NCBI GenBank assembly: GCA_030340625.1
Contig: JAOPHQ010002287.1
Coordinates: 27,501-91,500 of the forward strand
Length of the DNA stretch: 64,000 nucleotides
Source of the DNA: Merluccius polli
Lineage: Eukaryota > Chordata > Actinopteri > Gadiformes > Merlucciidae
Direction of reading: 5' to 3'
Shown: one piece after another, positions 10,476 through 23,600 of the stretch
Layout of the letters: every line of letters starts with the position of its first letter
Position numbering within the stretch: position 1 is the stretch's first letter
Position numbers and translations under genes: made by a program
Notes under the pieces: model-generated
Seen by the model: the letters and a program-made list of their open reading frames with translations, nothing else
The model's database searches: none
Told to the model about the DNA's origin: nothing

Positions 10476-12885
10476 CTAGGGTTGGGCGATGTCCCTTAAA
10501 TTGGCAGTTGACGATGTTTACAGTAAATCATCGTGATGGACGATGATATCGTCGTCGGGGGGGGGGGGGGGGGGGTTACTATCTCTTTACATAAATATTT
10601 TTTAATCCCGTTGATCTAATTTTTAATCTCTAACTTAATGTTATAAAATAAACCTTGTGCTGCTTTACAGACAATACAATACCGTAATAATCAGGCTTAA
10701 ATATCATTTTTACAAGCACACGCACAAAGCGGGCCGCCTATTAATGGCATGGACCAAGCGGTTCTGGACCAGGAAGGAGACATGAACACGTTTAATAATC
10801 CTATTTAACCGTATAACTGCACACAACTTTATTTAAAAGCAATCAAATGGAAAACATGTGTTTGTATTTTGGTGTCCGGTGCGTGTGGATGTGCGGCTCC
10901 TCCAGCGGAGCGGTTCATGTTAATAGCGGAGTCCGGGAGGGTTCACCTTCACGGCGCAGTTACGAGGGATGTGCGACTATCGTTTTAAAAAATACTAAAG
11001 TGTTTTTTAAAGTTAGAAATATATTAGATATTCAACCGATATTCACGCTCCGAATTACAGCGATCAGACACGGGGAACTAAAGCCGCGATCACCGGTATT
11101 AGTCCCGCATGTCTAGCGGTGTCTACCTGCCTGTATACCTGCCCAGGTGTCTACCTGCCTGTATACCTGCCCAGGTGTCTACCTGCCCAGGTGTTTACCT
11201 GCCCAGGTGTATTGGTCAGTATTTCTGCAGCGATGAGTTAAATCAGGGCTTGTTGCGACCGGTTACATGCCGCTATTCCGACATGCCGCTACTTAGACAT
11301 TGACGTCTAGTGGTCGGAGTGGCGGCATTAATATTATTTTCCAAGCGTCCCACTACTGCGACAATTTTTTTCCCCCATTGTCTGAGTAGTGGCACTTTAC
11401 TTTTTTTCAAACGTCCTGCCATTCCGACATGAGGCCATTAATATTTGTCATTATCATTGTACTTTAAATTAATTAATTAATGTGATTATACCCATATGTT
11501 CTGGACTTAGCATACACGCAGCTTATGCATGGGTGTGACAAATACAAGAATTCCGCCCGCCTTTGCGCAAATGGCCATCGATTAATTAATGTAGGACTAG
11601 CCTATCCATATCAAATCGAAAAGCAACAATCTTCATAACAAAATCAGAGTATCCTTTTCAAAAAATATTATTTCGCCGTTCTTAAATTAGGCTTCCACAG
11701 CGCAAAAAAGGTAGGCCTACACCTTGAAACTTTGTTCTATCAACTTAAAGTCCGATTAAACTTCATTCAAAGGCAGTCCATAATTCAAATTAAATTGATT
11801 TCTAACGAACAAGTCCAAATTTCAGGTCCTAGAGCTTTATTCGTGCTTCTTCTTATATATTTTTAAGTAGACTGCTGGCCTGCACGCACAGAGTTTGTTT
11901 GATGCATGGAGTTTCAACCTTTTCCCCCTGAGAGCTGAATAAAAATGAGGAGAGCTCCCTGTCTTTTACATAATGTGTGTAGGCCTAACATTTATTCACA
12001 TGGCCGGTTCAAAATCACCTAGTTTTTGACTGAAATGTGTGCCGATATCAATTATTGGGAAAAACATTGTTTGGAGTAGAGGTCTGCACTCGCGATGCAA
12101 ATGGAAGCTCATTGCGGGTGCGGGCGGGATGATAGAGGTAGGCCTACATTTGAAGATTGTCTCGACCATAGGCCTATCTAGTTATTATTCTATATTAATA
12201 ACTATTATTATTATTCTATTATTCTATTGCACTTTCAATGATCATTGTCTATAGGCCTATCTAGTTATTATTCTATATTAATAACTATTATTATTATTCT
12301 ATTGCACTTTCAATGATCATTGTCCATAGGCCTATCTAGTTATTATTCTATATTAATAACTATTATTATTATTCTATTGCACTTTCAATGATCATTGTCC
12401 ATCCTATCTAGTTATTATTCTATATTAATAACTATTATTATTATTCTATTATTCTATTGCACTTTCAATGATCATTGTCCATAGGCCTATCTAGTTATTA
12501 TTCTATATTAATAACTATTATTATTATTCTATTGCACTTTCTATGAAAAGTAGGCCTAATTGTCGTAATAGCGGTAGGCCTACCAAAAAAGATTGGATTA
12601 GGGGCATGTCTAAATAGAGGCATGTCGTAATGACGGCATGTCAATTGTCGTAATAGCGGTACCAAAAAAGATCGGATTAGGGGCATGTCTAAATAGAGGC
12701 ATGTCGTAATGACGGCATGTCGTAATGGAGGGTTGTCGTAATAACGGGCTGTCGTAATAAAGGGCGGACCCCGTTGCGACCACGGATGTATTCGTTTTGC
12801 AATGCTCATGCCGTGTTATTTTTATGTTTTACTTTTTGCTCGACTCCGTCGATCGACTAAGCCGACTATTAGGGGGCAGCCCTAG
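10476..12885. mobile_element. Nested DNA-element remnant (CTAGGG...CCCTAG ends) with simple repeats
   Basis: The left end CTAGGGTTGGGCGATG is followed by a self-complementary GATGATATCGTCGTC stretch and a poly-G tract (10557-10577). The right end has GTCGATCGACTAAG, GTCGACTATTAG-like words and GGGGCAGCCCTAG, typical of teleost hAT-type ends. The interior holds a TACCTGCCCAGGTG repeat (11115-11215) and two direct copies of a TAATAGCGGTA...GGCATGTCGTAATGAC segment (12560-12720). No transposase is visible. Confidence 0.4.
12157..12545. repeat. Tandem repeat, about 5 copies of a 75-95 bp AT-rich unit
   Basis: The unit contains TAGGCCTATCTAGTTATTA, TATATTAATAACTATTATT and CACTTTCAATGATCATTGTC. 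Copies differ by a variable number of TTATT blocks. Confidence 0.85.
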
Positions 12886-13379
12886 TTAACTTACAGCACT
12901 TTATATGGACCATTAGTTATATTTCCAATTTATTTACAGAGCAATCCCTGCAAAGTTTTTAGGTAATAACTATAGAAGAGACTATACGATTAGTGTGTCG
13001 GACGAGGGGGGCGTGGCATCACGATGGTGGCTCTCCATCGTGATGTCAGTCAGCCGTCACAATGGACGATGTCAGACCACGCGAACGCGAACCTGATTTT
13101 TTATTTATTTTTTCGCAGACACGTCGGTACACTGGAATTCTGGCGGTAAAAGATGCTTTGTTTGACATGTCGGCCGGTGCTAATTTCAACACAGCGCCAC
13201 CGCCACTACTGGTGGTTGCGTGCAACTGCAGTTACATATGAATGAAATGACAGATCCCGACAGGGAAACGCTTGGTGAAATTACCGATTGAAAAACAGCC
13301 GTGAGCTGGTGGCGGTAAGGAATTTGGCGGTGGCGGCCGCCACCAAATTCTCTATGCAGGAAAAACCCTGTTGTGGGTC

Positions 13380-15125
13380 CTTTGGTGACTGTATAATCCA
13401 ACATGTGATGCACACTGTCTGCCACAGAAGGGGCACGTGAAGGTCGACCTGGGGGGGCAGGCGCAGACATGGAAATCTTCTTTGCCATTTAACCAGGCAA
13501 TGTTCTGTCCTCTTCTCCTCTGCATGTTGCACTCTTTGGTGGCAGAGTCTGTGCAATGTGGAGCGTTCCCCAGTAGCGGTCTCTTGGACAGAAGAATTTA
13601 CCCCACACTTTTTTAGTGACATCTTTAGATGGTCTTTCATCTTCTTTTTCTGACTGCATGCAAAACGATGGCCTAGTTGAAGTTGGCCATACAGGATGTT
13701 TCTGGGCAGATGGTTAGCTGGCATTCTAATGACATGGCCATGCCCCCTCAGCTGATGCTGCATGATGGTCCCCTCTATGCTCCTACAGTTGGTTTTGGAC
13801 CATTGAGTGTGGCACACAGTTTTGCTAGGTCACTTTCATGATGCACTGAAGACAGTTATGGTGTTTTACCATACACGTGCTGGTGTGTCTTTAACTGATG
13901 ACGCACTCAACTTGAGTCATTTGGTCCAATCTGCTTTGGCCCAACAGAGATGGTCGGTCTCGAGCCATAAAGAAGTGTGGAGATGCAGACTGCCTGGTAG
14001 ACTGTAACTTTGGTGTGTAGATGTAGGTTTTTGTTGCTAAAGATGCCCAAAGGAGGATGAAGACTGCTTTATCTGATTTTGGATGTCCTGGGTTTTGAAG
14101 ACCACTGACAAATGGTCTCTGTCTTGGATATATTAAAAGGTAGTCCCATTCGGCTGTATGCTCCCACAGCAGTGTAAGAGCCTGCAGGCCTTCTGGCTAC
14201 AAGGGCACAGTCAGAGCTTTGTTGCAGCTTGTAGCCTCCTGGTGTTAAAAGTTCCCATCAAGTCCAAGGTCACCCACTCTCTTCCATTGCCTTGTTCAGT
14301 AGTGTCATGAAGAGGATGTGTGCGAGAATGCATACCGGCCCATGCATTCCTGTCCACCTAAAGCGATTTTGGCCTTCATACCATCATGGAACTGTCGCAG
14401 GATGTTGATTTACCTCCTGGGACAGTCATACTGCTTTAGAACTTTCCAAAAGAGGTCCTAGTGTACGGTGTTGGAAAGGTCCACGAAGACCATGATCAGA
14501 TCTTGTTTTTGTTTGCGACACTTTTCTTGCAGTTGACTTGAGGTGAAAATCATGTCCACTGTTCAACGATTCCTCCTGAAACCGCACTGGGATTCTGGAA
14601 GCTGATCATGATCTTTGCCAGGATTTTACCGGCAACAGAGAGGAGCAATATACCTCTGTTGTTTCCACAGATGGATTTGTCCCACTTGTTTTTGCAAATG
14701 GCAACGATATTTGCATCCTTCCACTGGTGAGGGATGTTTTCTTGTTTCCATATCTGGGATATGGCCAGGTGGATTGCTCTGGTGCAGAGGTAGCCCCCTT
14801 TCTTTTGGATCTCAGCAGGGAGTCAGGTCTCGGCAACTTTCAAAAGATTGTATTTCCTGTGCCTTTGTCACCCACCATTGTTTTTTGTCGCAGAGCACAC
14901 TGTACTTTGCTCTTGCCATTCCTTTTTAGTGACACATAAGACAGGTTGTTGAGTGTGACTTTATGAGCTTTGTGCATGCTGTCAAGAAGAGTGGATATGT
15001 GGGTGGAGTTCTCATCAAACCAGAACTGGTGTATCCTCATACTGTAGCCAATTGTTTTGGCTGCTGCCTCATGCAGTGATGCACTAATGGAAGACCATGT
15101 ATCATCAACAGACCCCTCCATAATT
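13380..15125 (-). mobile_element. Decayed non-LTR retrotransposon (LINE), several frames
   Basis: On the minus strand a fragment at 14840-15121 contains a W-F-D-E-N motif followed by A-H-K-V-like sequence, as in many animal LINE polyproteins between endonuclease and reverse transcriptase. A fragment at 13281-13817 contains G-H-V-I-R-M-P and K-D-H-L-K-like sequence, as in LINE C-terminal ends. The stretch between is collinear but broken by stops and shifts. Family unresolved. It was probably a full pol region once and is now dead. Confidence 0.6.
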
Positions 15126-15880
15126 TTTTCAAAATGAATTCATTACTCTGGTACAAACGATTCAGCACTTGACATGACTGAGTCTGTCTGAATCTCACTC
15201 CTTTGGACCACTAAATATGCAGGTTGTGCAATGAACTGGCAATCACTCAACAGTGGTGTTGTGGGGGGGGGGGGGGGGGTTGACATCTAGTGGCTGAATG
15301 TTATCAATTACCTTCACCTTTATAAGTCAGTTCCATGTTTTACTTCCTGAAACGAACCTGTATAAAAAGTGTGGGCACGTGCTTGGTGTAAATGTTCCAG
15401 GGTTTTAGAATTGGGCAAATTGGTTTTTCGACAAGAGTCGAAGGGTGGACCGAGCAGCACGATGGACCAATGGCTCGCTGCAAACACAAATCTTATGGCA
15501 AACAGTGAGGGAGCTAGACCAGTAAAAGCAACGCTTTGAGTCGAAATAACAAAACAAAACAGGTCATAACAGGACATAACTGGTCATATTTTACTTCATA
15601 CTTCCAGTTTAAGTAATTAAGTAATCATTGGTAAAACAGAGTTATTATTCATCATAAATACAGGGAAGCACATTCAACAAATGCTAGTTTTCAATGTTTG
15701 TAATATTGATCAAATATGAAAACGACATGAAACGGCCAGTTTTCAGCATTGAAGTGTAAATTATTGAAAAAGTATCGGAGGTGCTTGGTGATGTCGTGGC
15801 ACATTCTACAATATGCTGTTTTGTATTTCCTTAAAATCATAATATAGATCAGCTATTTATTCTGTCCTTTTTGTTCCTTT
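15126..15880. other. Intergenic with poly-G tract, no gene recognised
   Basis: A G-run lies at about 15261-15279. Sequence at about 15680-15760 (GCTAGTTTTCAATGTTTGT..) resembles the far-upstream region of NITR-2 near 19555-19620, so it is probably the decayed 5' flank of the following pseudogene. No leader exon was found. Confidence 0.5.
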
Positions 15881-15882
15881 AG

Positions 15883-16720
15883 TGCTGAATCAGACCCAAG
15901 AGGTTCCTCCATTACTCTTGTTGAAAGCTGCTGAACTTAGGAATACTGTAACTCTAACATTGTGCAGTTTTACAAACAAAAAAACGGTTATAGTTTAAAC
16001 AATCTCCTGGATATATTCCCCAAACAGTGGCTGTAAAAATGTATGATGTCATTACAATGTATCTCCTCTTTAATTTAAGATTCACAGTGACAATCAGAAA
16101 CATAAGTCAAGGCGATGAAGCAAACTATATATGTCAGAATTGGATTAATGCCATATTTGTCTGAAAGGGTCTAAAGGTATATTCAGTCAATTCCTTTTAA
16201 TGATGATGGTTTTATTTAACTGCAGATAACAATGACCAGAGGTTTGTCTCCCAGACTGTGGTCCAACAGCCTGTGTCTGCATCAGTTCAGCTGGGAGCCC
16301 CTGTGGCTCTCCAGTGCTCTATTACCTCAGTAGTAGTGGGTGGAGACTAGCTCAAAGGGGTTGGTTTGCCTTTAACCTCCAAGGTATTTACTAAACACTA
16401 CCAGTTAGGTTCTTGTGGGTCTAGTGGTGTTTAGTATGTAATGCCTTGTAGATCAACAAATGTTACAGCAAGACAAAATAAGTTTCATTCTAAGCTATTC
16501 TTCCAATCAAATATAACAACATATGTAATGTTTGCTTTATCTAACCACCTTCGGATTAAGTTAACTAGTGATACGATAACAAACCAGCAGCATGTACTTG
16601 GCCTCAGTATATGCATAGACACCAGTACAGCAGTAGGCCTATGATTGAAGTGTTCTCTAGTACAACTAACTCAGACGTTATCTGGCAGGAAAACCGTGCT
16701 TACTTTGGAAAAGTCTTCTC
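15883..16720 (+). pseudogene. Broken NITR copy (V exon, part of I exon, tail remnant)
   Basis: A V-exon remnant starts after TTCCTTTAG at 15883 with the usual Q-T-Q-E-V-P and runs to about 16167. It has an early in-frame stop and lacks W-Y-K-Q, and its later part (L-F-N-L-R-F-T) is closest to NITR-2. The I exon starts normally at 16226 (DQRFVSQTVVQQP) but stops matching at about 16330, after L-Q-C-S-I-T-S. Intron sequence typical of the last NITR intron reappears near 16545-16650, and a few bases of the tail exon (TCTGGCAGGAAAACC) at about 16681. The leader, rest of the I domain and TM exon are missing. Confidence 0.8.
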
Positions 16721-16989
16721 AGTATCATTGTCTACTTTTGTACGTTTATAATTATATCGTAGTTGTTGCTGTGAAATATGGCTATCCACATCATTCACCT
16801 TGTGGCCATGTTGGTTAGTGGGGTAGGGAAACCTTTTAGAATCAGAACAACTGAGCTAACTATTCTGTGTTGAGGACCAATTGTAGGGTTAGGTATCTCT
16901 GTTACCCTCCTCACATATCAAGCGTTTCTCCACCTTCATAGGTACTTGATAAGACGGACAGACGAAAGCATTGATAGTGTATTTATTGT

Positions 16990-17440
16990 TGTGTCTATAA
17001 TGGACTGATGTTGCACTCCGATTCGTATTGCCTTTTTTAACTTTTTGGAAAAGCTAGTATGAATGTAATATATAAGTATTACAAGTGAACATGTTTCTCT
17101 GTTCACTAATACAAACCTTCAACCTTTCAGGTTCAGTCAGTGATAGGAAATGTATGTCCATTTCGTGGTTGGTTTCTGAAATACGTGAGCAACACATCCT
17201 GTTGATACCACAGGCACATTTCTTTGTGGTTAAGATTTTAAGTGGGGTGTCAAAAACGACATGGCCAGCCACAGCCCTCGCCTCTCAACTTTGCGCCTCA
17301 ATGTTTCCAACCCGGTGGTTAAAAAAAAAATGCAATACAAAGGAAGTGACACCTAAAGTTTTAGCTTTCATGAGCTTGTTGCATAAACTGCCACTTTACA
17401 CTGGTGTAAGAGCTGTATCTCCAACACAGACAACATGAAT
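16990..17440 (+). other. NITR intergenic conserved block, copy 2
   Basis: Second copy of the block described at 9140-9883, with the same word order (GTTCAGTCAGTGATAGG, CATCCTGTTGATACC, GGCCAGCCACAGCCC, TTTCCAACCCGGTGG). It spans a 117-codon ORF, but the frame is not kept in the other copies, so I do not call a gene. Confidence 0.5.
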
Positions 17441-19624
17441 ATCTCTCCACTTCATTGTTGCTGTGGTTCATTTTGGTACTCAAACATTCAAACTAATTTT
17501 ATAGGGCACAGAGTAGTGCATTTTAACACCTCACTTTCAGTGCTTTCCTTGATGTGATTGTCAGTGATGTTTTTAATATCGCTTGTTGAAAAGCACTGCA
17601 AGTTCTAAGCCAGGAATCAAAGTGTGATCTCAGAAACTTAAGAGGGCCCCTATTTGTACACCAGGTATTGTATTAGCCATTACAAACCATTTAAAAAATC
17701 TACCCCATTTGTTACATTACAAGTGGGAGGTGATGGGTCAATTATCTCCTCAGTCACCACTATGCCATTTTATCACTGTGACTAATATATAATAGCATAA
17801 TAAAGAGATAAAAGTACAATCCTATGCTTTTGCGAGTCTCTGGCAACCATGTTGATTGCTGCATCCAAGAGATTTAACCTTCCAGTGTAACGCCATACTG
17901 AGTGGCACATTTCATATACAACATCGCTCATTATAACGCTTACTCAACGGCAACAAAGTTGGCGTGGGGCGTAACATTGGGGTAAAACCTCCCCTTACTT
18001 CCTAGAAATGTCAGCCCATCTCAGCCCCCGCTTTTCTTCTTTTTTTTTATATCCGTGTTCGAATCGAGTTTAAACAGGAGGTTCACTTACACTTTGATGG
18101 TGCATCACAGTATTCCTTGGTATGGGTCTGACACCGTTTTAATTACTTGTTTTGGTTTTATTCCTTTCATGCATGTTCAAACCAAATGTTGTAACAAAGT
18201 GTTTTGTTATGTGCTATATAAATAAAGTTATTACTATCGTTGAAGTTTGCATTACTCTGATTACCACTATTATGCATAAAGTGCTTGTCTTGTTGAAGCC
18301 AATGATATAGCTTTGACTTGGATTATGATACTTGCAATACATTCACTAGATATTGCACATCTGAAGTAGCTCTTTAATTTGGTTAATAGAAAAGCAGTTA
18401 CAAATCTAAAAACAACAGCCACCTTTTGTCCGGTGCATGGTGCCATACAGTGTATATTCATATTCAATTGGAAAGGCAAAAAGCGTGTATATTGCACTTA
18501 GTCTATAGCTTTACTAAAACTATCATTACGTAAGCTTATCTGAATAAACCTCAAAGATTTGATGAAAGTCTCAAAATTTGGACCTTTACAACAATAATTG
18601 TTTGTTGCAGCTGCAGTCTTTTCTTTTTTGCAGGTTTATCTATATTTGAACTTTTATTTTGCAGGAATTGGTTCTTTTACGCGAAACATACAACTGGTGG
18701 CAAGAGGGGGTCTGTGATTGGATGGCAGGTGATCTCTCCCGTGGTGTGATAAGCACATGATCTGCTACTGCTGTTATATCTAGGCTCTGTAAAGGTGCGC
18801 TACTAAGCTTTTGCCTTGGCCACTGAGGTGGCATGATCCAATGTAAGCCTATTTCAAATAGCAAAAGGCGCTGGAAGGCAAGGTTGGGAGGAACCGAGCA
18901 TGACAACGCGAAGAAAGCCGAAAGGCATGAAGGAAGCGATCAAGGGATGTGGAAAAAGTTGAAAATGTTTCAACTTTTTTGGTTAAATCGCAAGGCGTCA
19001 GCCAATAACAAAGAGTTCACTCTGTCCATATGCCATTTTTGAAATTGACAAAGATTGAAGATGCAACTCATCAATGAATGACACTCATAGCAAGAGCATT
19101 GATGTTTCACAGAGCAAAGCAAACACCCACACACAAACACATTTCATAATGTCTAGTTAACTTGGATGGCCTCAAAACGCAAGCGTAAATTGTTACATTC
19201 CAACAAAAACATTTGATATATGACAAATGACCCTTGAAACTCAACAGAAACCAATTCCAACTCTAGGCCTTGTTAATAATTGTACAACTGTGAAATTCTA
19301 AACTTAAATCATTATTGTAGCAAAACAAACATTTGTATTGCTAAATATATAAATAATTATATTGCAGTATCTTGCTTTTCGTAATGCTCCCACTACAAGG
19401 AGGTATACTACTACGATGAGCCTACTATTCTATATGCTTAGTAATACTATTTGAGGAACAAGGCTGGCATGCAATAATCAATCATTATCATGACATTGAT
19501 TACAAATATCAGAAAACAAAATGAAACATTCATATGTTCAGGGAAACATATAAATGCCAGCTTTCAATGTTTGTCGTATAGATAAATATGAACAAAGTGA
19601 ATGGCAGATGTCCAGCTTTCAATT
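17441..19624. other. Intergenic, no gene recognised
   Basis: AT-rich sequence. At 17641-17760 there is one decayed arm of the foldback MITE family seen intact at 56321-56612 (shared GTATTAGCCATTACAAACC and ACAAGTGGGAGG). The rest holds only short unsupported ORFs. Confidence 0.5.
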
Positions 19625-19803
19625 AAGTCTAACATGAACTGCACCTCACAGAAAAGTAAGTGGATCATTGGCTGTTTCATTCGGTGTCTCTAAGTTCCAG
19701 CCAATCACAATTGATCTATGGTATGTAAATTATGTCTTTTAAGTCCAAATCTTTCATTTGAGTGAGTACAGCGCTAGTTTAGCTTCAGCACCAAAACGTG
19801 ACA
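19625..19803 (+). promoter_or_regulatory. NITR-2 proximal promoter / 5' UTR
   Basis: It keeps the conserved order CATGAACTGCACCTCACAG, CCAGCCAATCACA, then CTTCAGCACCAAAACG before the ATG. The upstream in-frame ATG found in NITR-1 and the minus-arm genes is not usable here, because its frame ends in TGA before the leader. Confidence 0.55.
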
Positions 19804-19929
19804 ATGTTAGCAATATTTTTTGCTGTGATAATTCAGAGTACAGAACGTAAGTAAAATTCCTTTGCATTTTCCTATTTTATGTAACGTATTCAAAATGATC
19901 CAGATGTTTGGACTTGCATTGCAGCATAG

Positions 19930-19997
<68 letters not shown>

Positions 19998-22192
19998 TAT
20001 ATATATGACAAAACTAAAGCTGCTAAAAAACAAAAAATAAAATGTTTAAGACCAATTATTCATATTTCTTATTTTTTTCTTTTCATTTTTAGTACTGATT
20101 CAGGCCCAAGAGGGTCCTCATTTGGTCTCTGTGAAATCAGCAGGACTTGGAGATACTGTTACTCTACATTGTGGAGCTATACAAGAGGATAGAAATAATT
20201 TATACTGGTACAAGCAATCTCTTGGATACGTTCCCCATACAGTTGCTGCAAGAGTGTTTCATTCCGTTACAATTAATCCCCCCTTTAATTTGAGATTCAC
20301 AGTGGAAGAAGAAGCTTCTGGCTTTAATCTGATCATTCAAAATGTAACTAAAGGTGATGAAGCAAACTATTTCTGTCAACAATGCTTTCTTGACAATTGG
20401 AATAATGGCATATTTCTGTCTGTCACAGGTAATATAAATCCCGTTCAATGTTTTGTTCAATATCATGACAAGCATTTTAGGAACCTTTTAATGATGATTA
20501 TTGTATTTAACGGTGCAGATCACAATGACCAGAGGTTTGTCTCCCAGACTGTGGTCCAACAGCCTGTGTTGGTATCAGTTCAGCTGGGAGACCCTGTGGC
20601 TCTCCAGTGCTCTATTACCTCCCAGAGGACGGACCACAGGAACCAGTGCCAAGGGGAACCCAGTGTGTACTGGTTCAGATCTGGATCAGGATCATCTCAC
20701 CCTGCTGTCATTTACATGAATGGAAACAGGAGTGGTGAATGTCAGAATAGTTCTGGCCCTCCGTCTCCTCCACAGAGCTGTGTCTACACTCTCCACAAGA
20801 ACAATGTAAGCACCTCTGATGCTGGGACTTACTACTGTGCCCTGGCAGCATGTGGGGAAATTGTGTTTGGACAAGGAACTAAGCTGGACGTAACAGGTCA
20901 ATATAATTTGTTCACTCAAACAAGTACTTTTCATTGAATGCAGCTTTGCTCTGTATGCCAAACTAAATATTGTCCTGTTGACTGTTGAGTGCGTGGGTGA
21001 AAGGATTCACACGACAAGGAAGCAACGTTTTTACTGTAGTTAAAGTTTAAAGCTTGTTAGCTACTCGACAATAACGTACTATCGCCCTGCAGCGCACTGC
21101 TTCTTTAAGCTTTTTAAGCTCTTTGTGGTTGTATTCTTTTATCACTAAAGAGACCAATGCCAGTGGAAATGGTCCAGGGGAAAAAAGTGACCTATCACAT
21201 TCAATTCAAATACATGTAGTTATAAATGAAGTTCTAAAGTTTTCTGATCACTCATTGTTGATTGTCTGATTCTAGGACCTAACTGGAAACTAGTTGCCAT
21301 GGTGCTTGGAGCACTGTTGGCTTGCTGTCTGGTTGTGATTGTAATCCTCTTTCTTACCAGAAATAAAAAGCAAGTTTGTCAGCATTGCAAAGGTACAGTA
21401 CCTTCTACAGAATTGATTTTGTGGGACATTGTTTTTTACAGACATATATAGTAGTGTGACATATATCTTAATTTATTCTGTTTTTTAATTCTCAGGAACA
21501 CTGAGTGCCTCCTACCATGGTCCACGTGACTCAGTGCTTCAGGAACAACAGGTGAATCAATTTCAACATGTTGCATTGTTTAGACATTTTAAATTGCTTT
21601 GTGTCACATATAACACAAAACCAAGTCTTATCCTGTGACCTTTTAGCGATTGGCGATCCTCAAAGTGAATCATTATCAAGCGGAAATGTAGAAGGCCTAA
21701 TGAATGGGTTGGAGATCAACAATTAAAATGTAACGTATTTACTAAGTGACAGAGATATAACAGATTTTGATCGGTTAAAGGGGGGGGGGGGGGGGGGGGG
21801 GGGGGGGCGTCCAATTACTATTAATTACTATCCAATTACTATTAATCTAATCTAACCACCTTCCTGCACAAAGTTTAGATTCCTGGTAAAATAAACTGGT
21901 CTAGTTTGTTATGGTAACAAGCCAGCATGTGCTTGGCCTTAGTATATGATTAGCCACTAATACACCAGTAGGATTGTAGGTTTGACTTTGACTGTAGAAG
22001 AAGTGGTCTCTACTCCAACCGTGAGTCCTCTCAGATGTATTGTTAGTAATACACAGTTCTCTGTTGTAGGACGGGGAAACAGATCCCTTGAACTACGCAG
22101 CACTGGAGTTCTCTGGCAGGAAAACCAAAGGAGGGAAGAAGCACAGTGAAAGGACTCAGGAGAGTCTGTATTCTGCTGTGAGAGAAACCTGA
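19804..22192 (+). CDS. nitr: NITR-2: novel immune-type receptor with divergent V domain and two tail tyrosine motifs
   Basis: Exons 19804-19846, 20093-20428, 20519-20896, 21276-21392, 21496-21551 and 22070-22192 join in frame (350 residues). The V domain is the most divergent of the cluster (leader MLAIFFAVIIQSTE; Y-W-Y-K-Q-S-L-G-Y; N-Y-F-C-Q-Q-C with an additional Cys) and lacks the E-S-R-V-E-V block shared by the others. The I domain, by contrast, is nearly identical to theirs and ends FGQGTKLD. The TM has no charged residue and is followed by C-Q-H-C. The tail carries L-N-Y-A-A-L and S-L-Y-S-A-V, both fitting the ITIM consensus. Intron 1 holds a TA microsatellite and intron 5 a poly-G tract. 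A likely inhibitory surface receptor, by family knowledge. Confidence 0.86.
19932..20004. repeat. TA microsatellite in NITR-2 intron 1
   Basis: About 34 uninterrupted TA units, ending in TACAGTATATATATG. Confidence 0.97.
21780..21807. repeat. Poly-G tract in NITR-2 intron 5
   Basis: About 28 consecutive G on the plus strand. G-runs also occur at 10557 and 15261. Its length may be an assembly or sequencing artefact. Confidence 0.9.
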
Positions 22193-23077
22193 CGCTGAAG
22201 CCCATCAACCTGGGAGTTTGTGTCACCTCATGAGGCTAAAGCAGTTCCTAATGGTGGTATTAATCAGGACTTGTTTATTGTCATGAGTACATGTAGATTG
22301 TTTCTTATGTTTAGTAATGTTGCTTTGTTTGGATCATAAACATTTTAACTGCTCTTCATTTGTGATGTCTTCAGTGTAGCCTATCTGGTTGATGCGCAGC
22401 AATCCGTAGCCCTGAAGAAAAAATTAAACACTGTATTCAAATCTTGGCGCCTAAAATGAAAGTTCACAAAAGAAAAAAAAAAGAAACCTTGAAGAGTAAA
22501 AGAGTAGAATGGACATATACAAAGGAAATAAATCAACAAATATCCAAAAAACAAGGTACTACGTGATGGGTACATAGTGAGAGATACTTGGAGACCTATC
22601 TTCTTTTTAAACCACAGAACTGACACAGCTAGCACAGGATGAGTGCTCATAACAAAACCAGTGATGCTTTGCAGCTAAAACCACAGACATAACGGTCACA
22701 GCACTAGATCATGTGACTAGAAACTATATAGGCTGCACCTTTTCATACCTTAGAAGTCAAGAATTATATATTTGTTTATCGTGTACCTGCGCAGACTTAC
22801 ACACATAAGACGCCACACACACACACACACTATCAATGTACTATCACTATCATATTCCCTTAATGTTAACTCTTGCAACTCTTGTAAGTCTTTCTCTGGT
22901 GCTTGATCTGTCTGCCACACATCTGAGTAGATACTCACACTTACATAATGTCACAAAGAGGTAGACTTTGGAGTGGCTTGTCAACGCAACACCTGGTGGT
23001 AAAATAGGCACCCTATAATCGAGCCAAAGAAGGCAAACTATGAATAAGGTATCTATCGAAAAGGTAAATGACAAATC
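22193..23077. other. NITR-2 3' flank; partly shared in inverse orientation with the minus arm
   Basis: ATCAGGACTTGTTTATTG near 22263 matches the reverse complement of the 3' flanks of NITR-5, -6, -7 and -8 (near 37845, 46610, 51095, 59650). The stretch at about 22560-22720 (AGATACTTGGAGACCTA, AGCTAGCACAGGATGAG) is the reverse complement of about 50310-50450. There is a CA run at 22815-22830. No gene seen. Confidence 0.5.
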
Positions 23078-23219
23078 TAAAAAGTAAATGACCATATGAT
23101 GCATGCCCTGCACCTAACACTTGATAAGACGGAGACAAGACATCATTGGCTGTGGTGGTGGTGTTGGTTGGTGTTTCTGGAATTGCCTGATGTTGCATCT
23201 GCTGCAGTGCAATATCACA

Positions 23220-23600
23220 AATTAATACTAATATTAAGATATTAGTAGGAAATATATGAAAATTAGTTAAACATTTTATTAAAACGATGAAATAATACTA
23301 ATATTAAGATATTCGTATCTGAAATATATGAAAATTAATCAAACATTTTATTAAGACGATTAAATAACGTTAATATTAAGATATGAGTATCTATGAAATA
23401 TATGAAAATTAATCAAACGCTTTATCAAGATAATCAAATGTATACTAATATTAAGATATTAGTATATATGAAAATGAATCACAACGTTTATTAAGACGAT
23501 CAAATGAATACTAAAATAAGATTTTTAATTAAATGTATTTTCAATGTATATATAAATGAAAATGAATCAAACCTTGTATTAAGATAATATTACTTGGTAA
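23220..23600. repeat. AT-rich tandem repeat, about 5 copies; second copy at about 25468-25848
   Basis: Units of about 75-85 bp share ACTAATATTAAGATATTAG, GAAATATATGAAAATTAATC and TTTATTAAGACGAT. The whole array is copied in the 2248-bp tandem duplication. Related TAATATTAGTATTCATTTAA words occur in reverse near 42430-42620 and 57660-57715. Confidence 0.85.

Larger units (their letters stand above)
9884..13370. mobile_element. DNA transposon-like insertion with 14-bp terminal inverted repeats
   Basis: The left end is CAGGGTTTTTCCTG at 9884 and the right end is CAGGAAAAACCCTG at 13357-13370, exact inverted copies. TTGTG flanks both sides (9879-9883 and 13371-13375), a probable 5-bp target duplication. 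The termini look hAT-like, but hAT duplications are usually 8 bp, so the family is uncertain. No transposase ORF survives, and a second element is nested inside (10476-12885). Confidence 0.6.

Noticed and set aside
17085..17438. 117-codon ORF as a gene
   Set aside because: It lies in the repeated intergenic block. The other copies do not keep the frame.
22143..22149. CACAGTG recombination heptamer
   Set aside because: It falls in the coding tail exon (K-H-S-E) with no nonamer nearby. Chance match.
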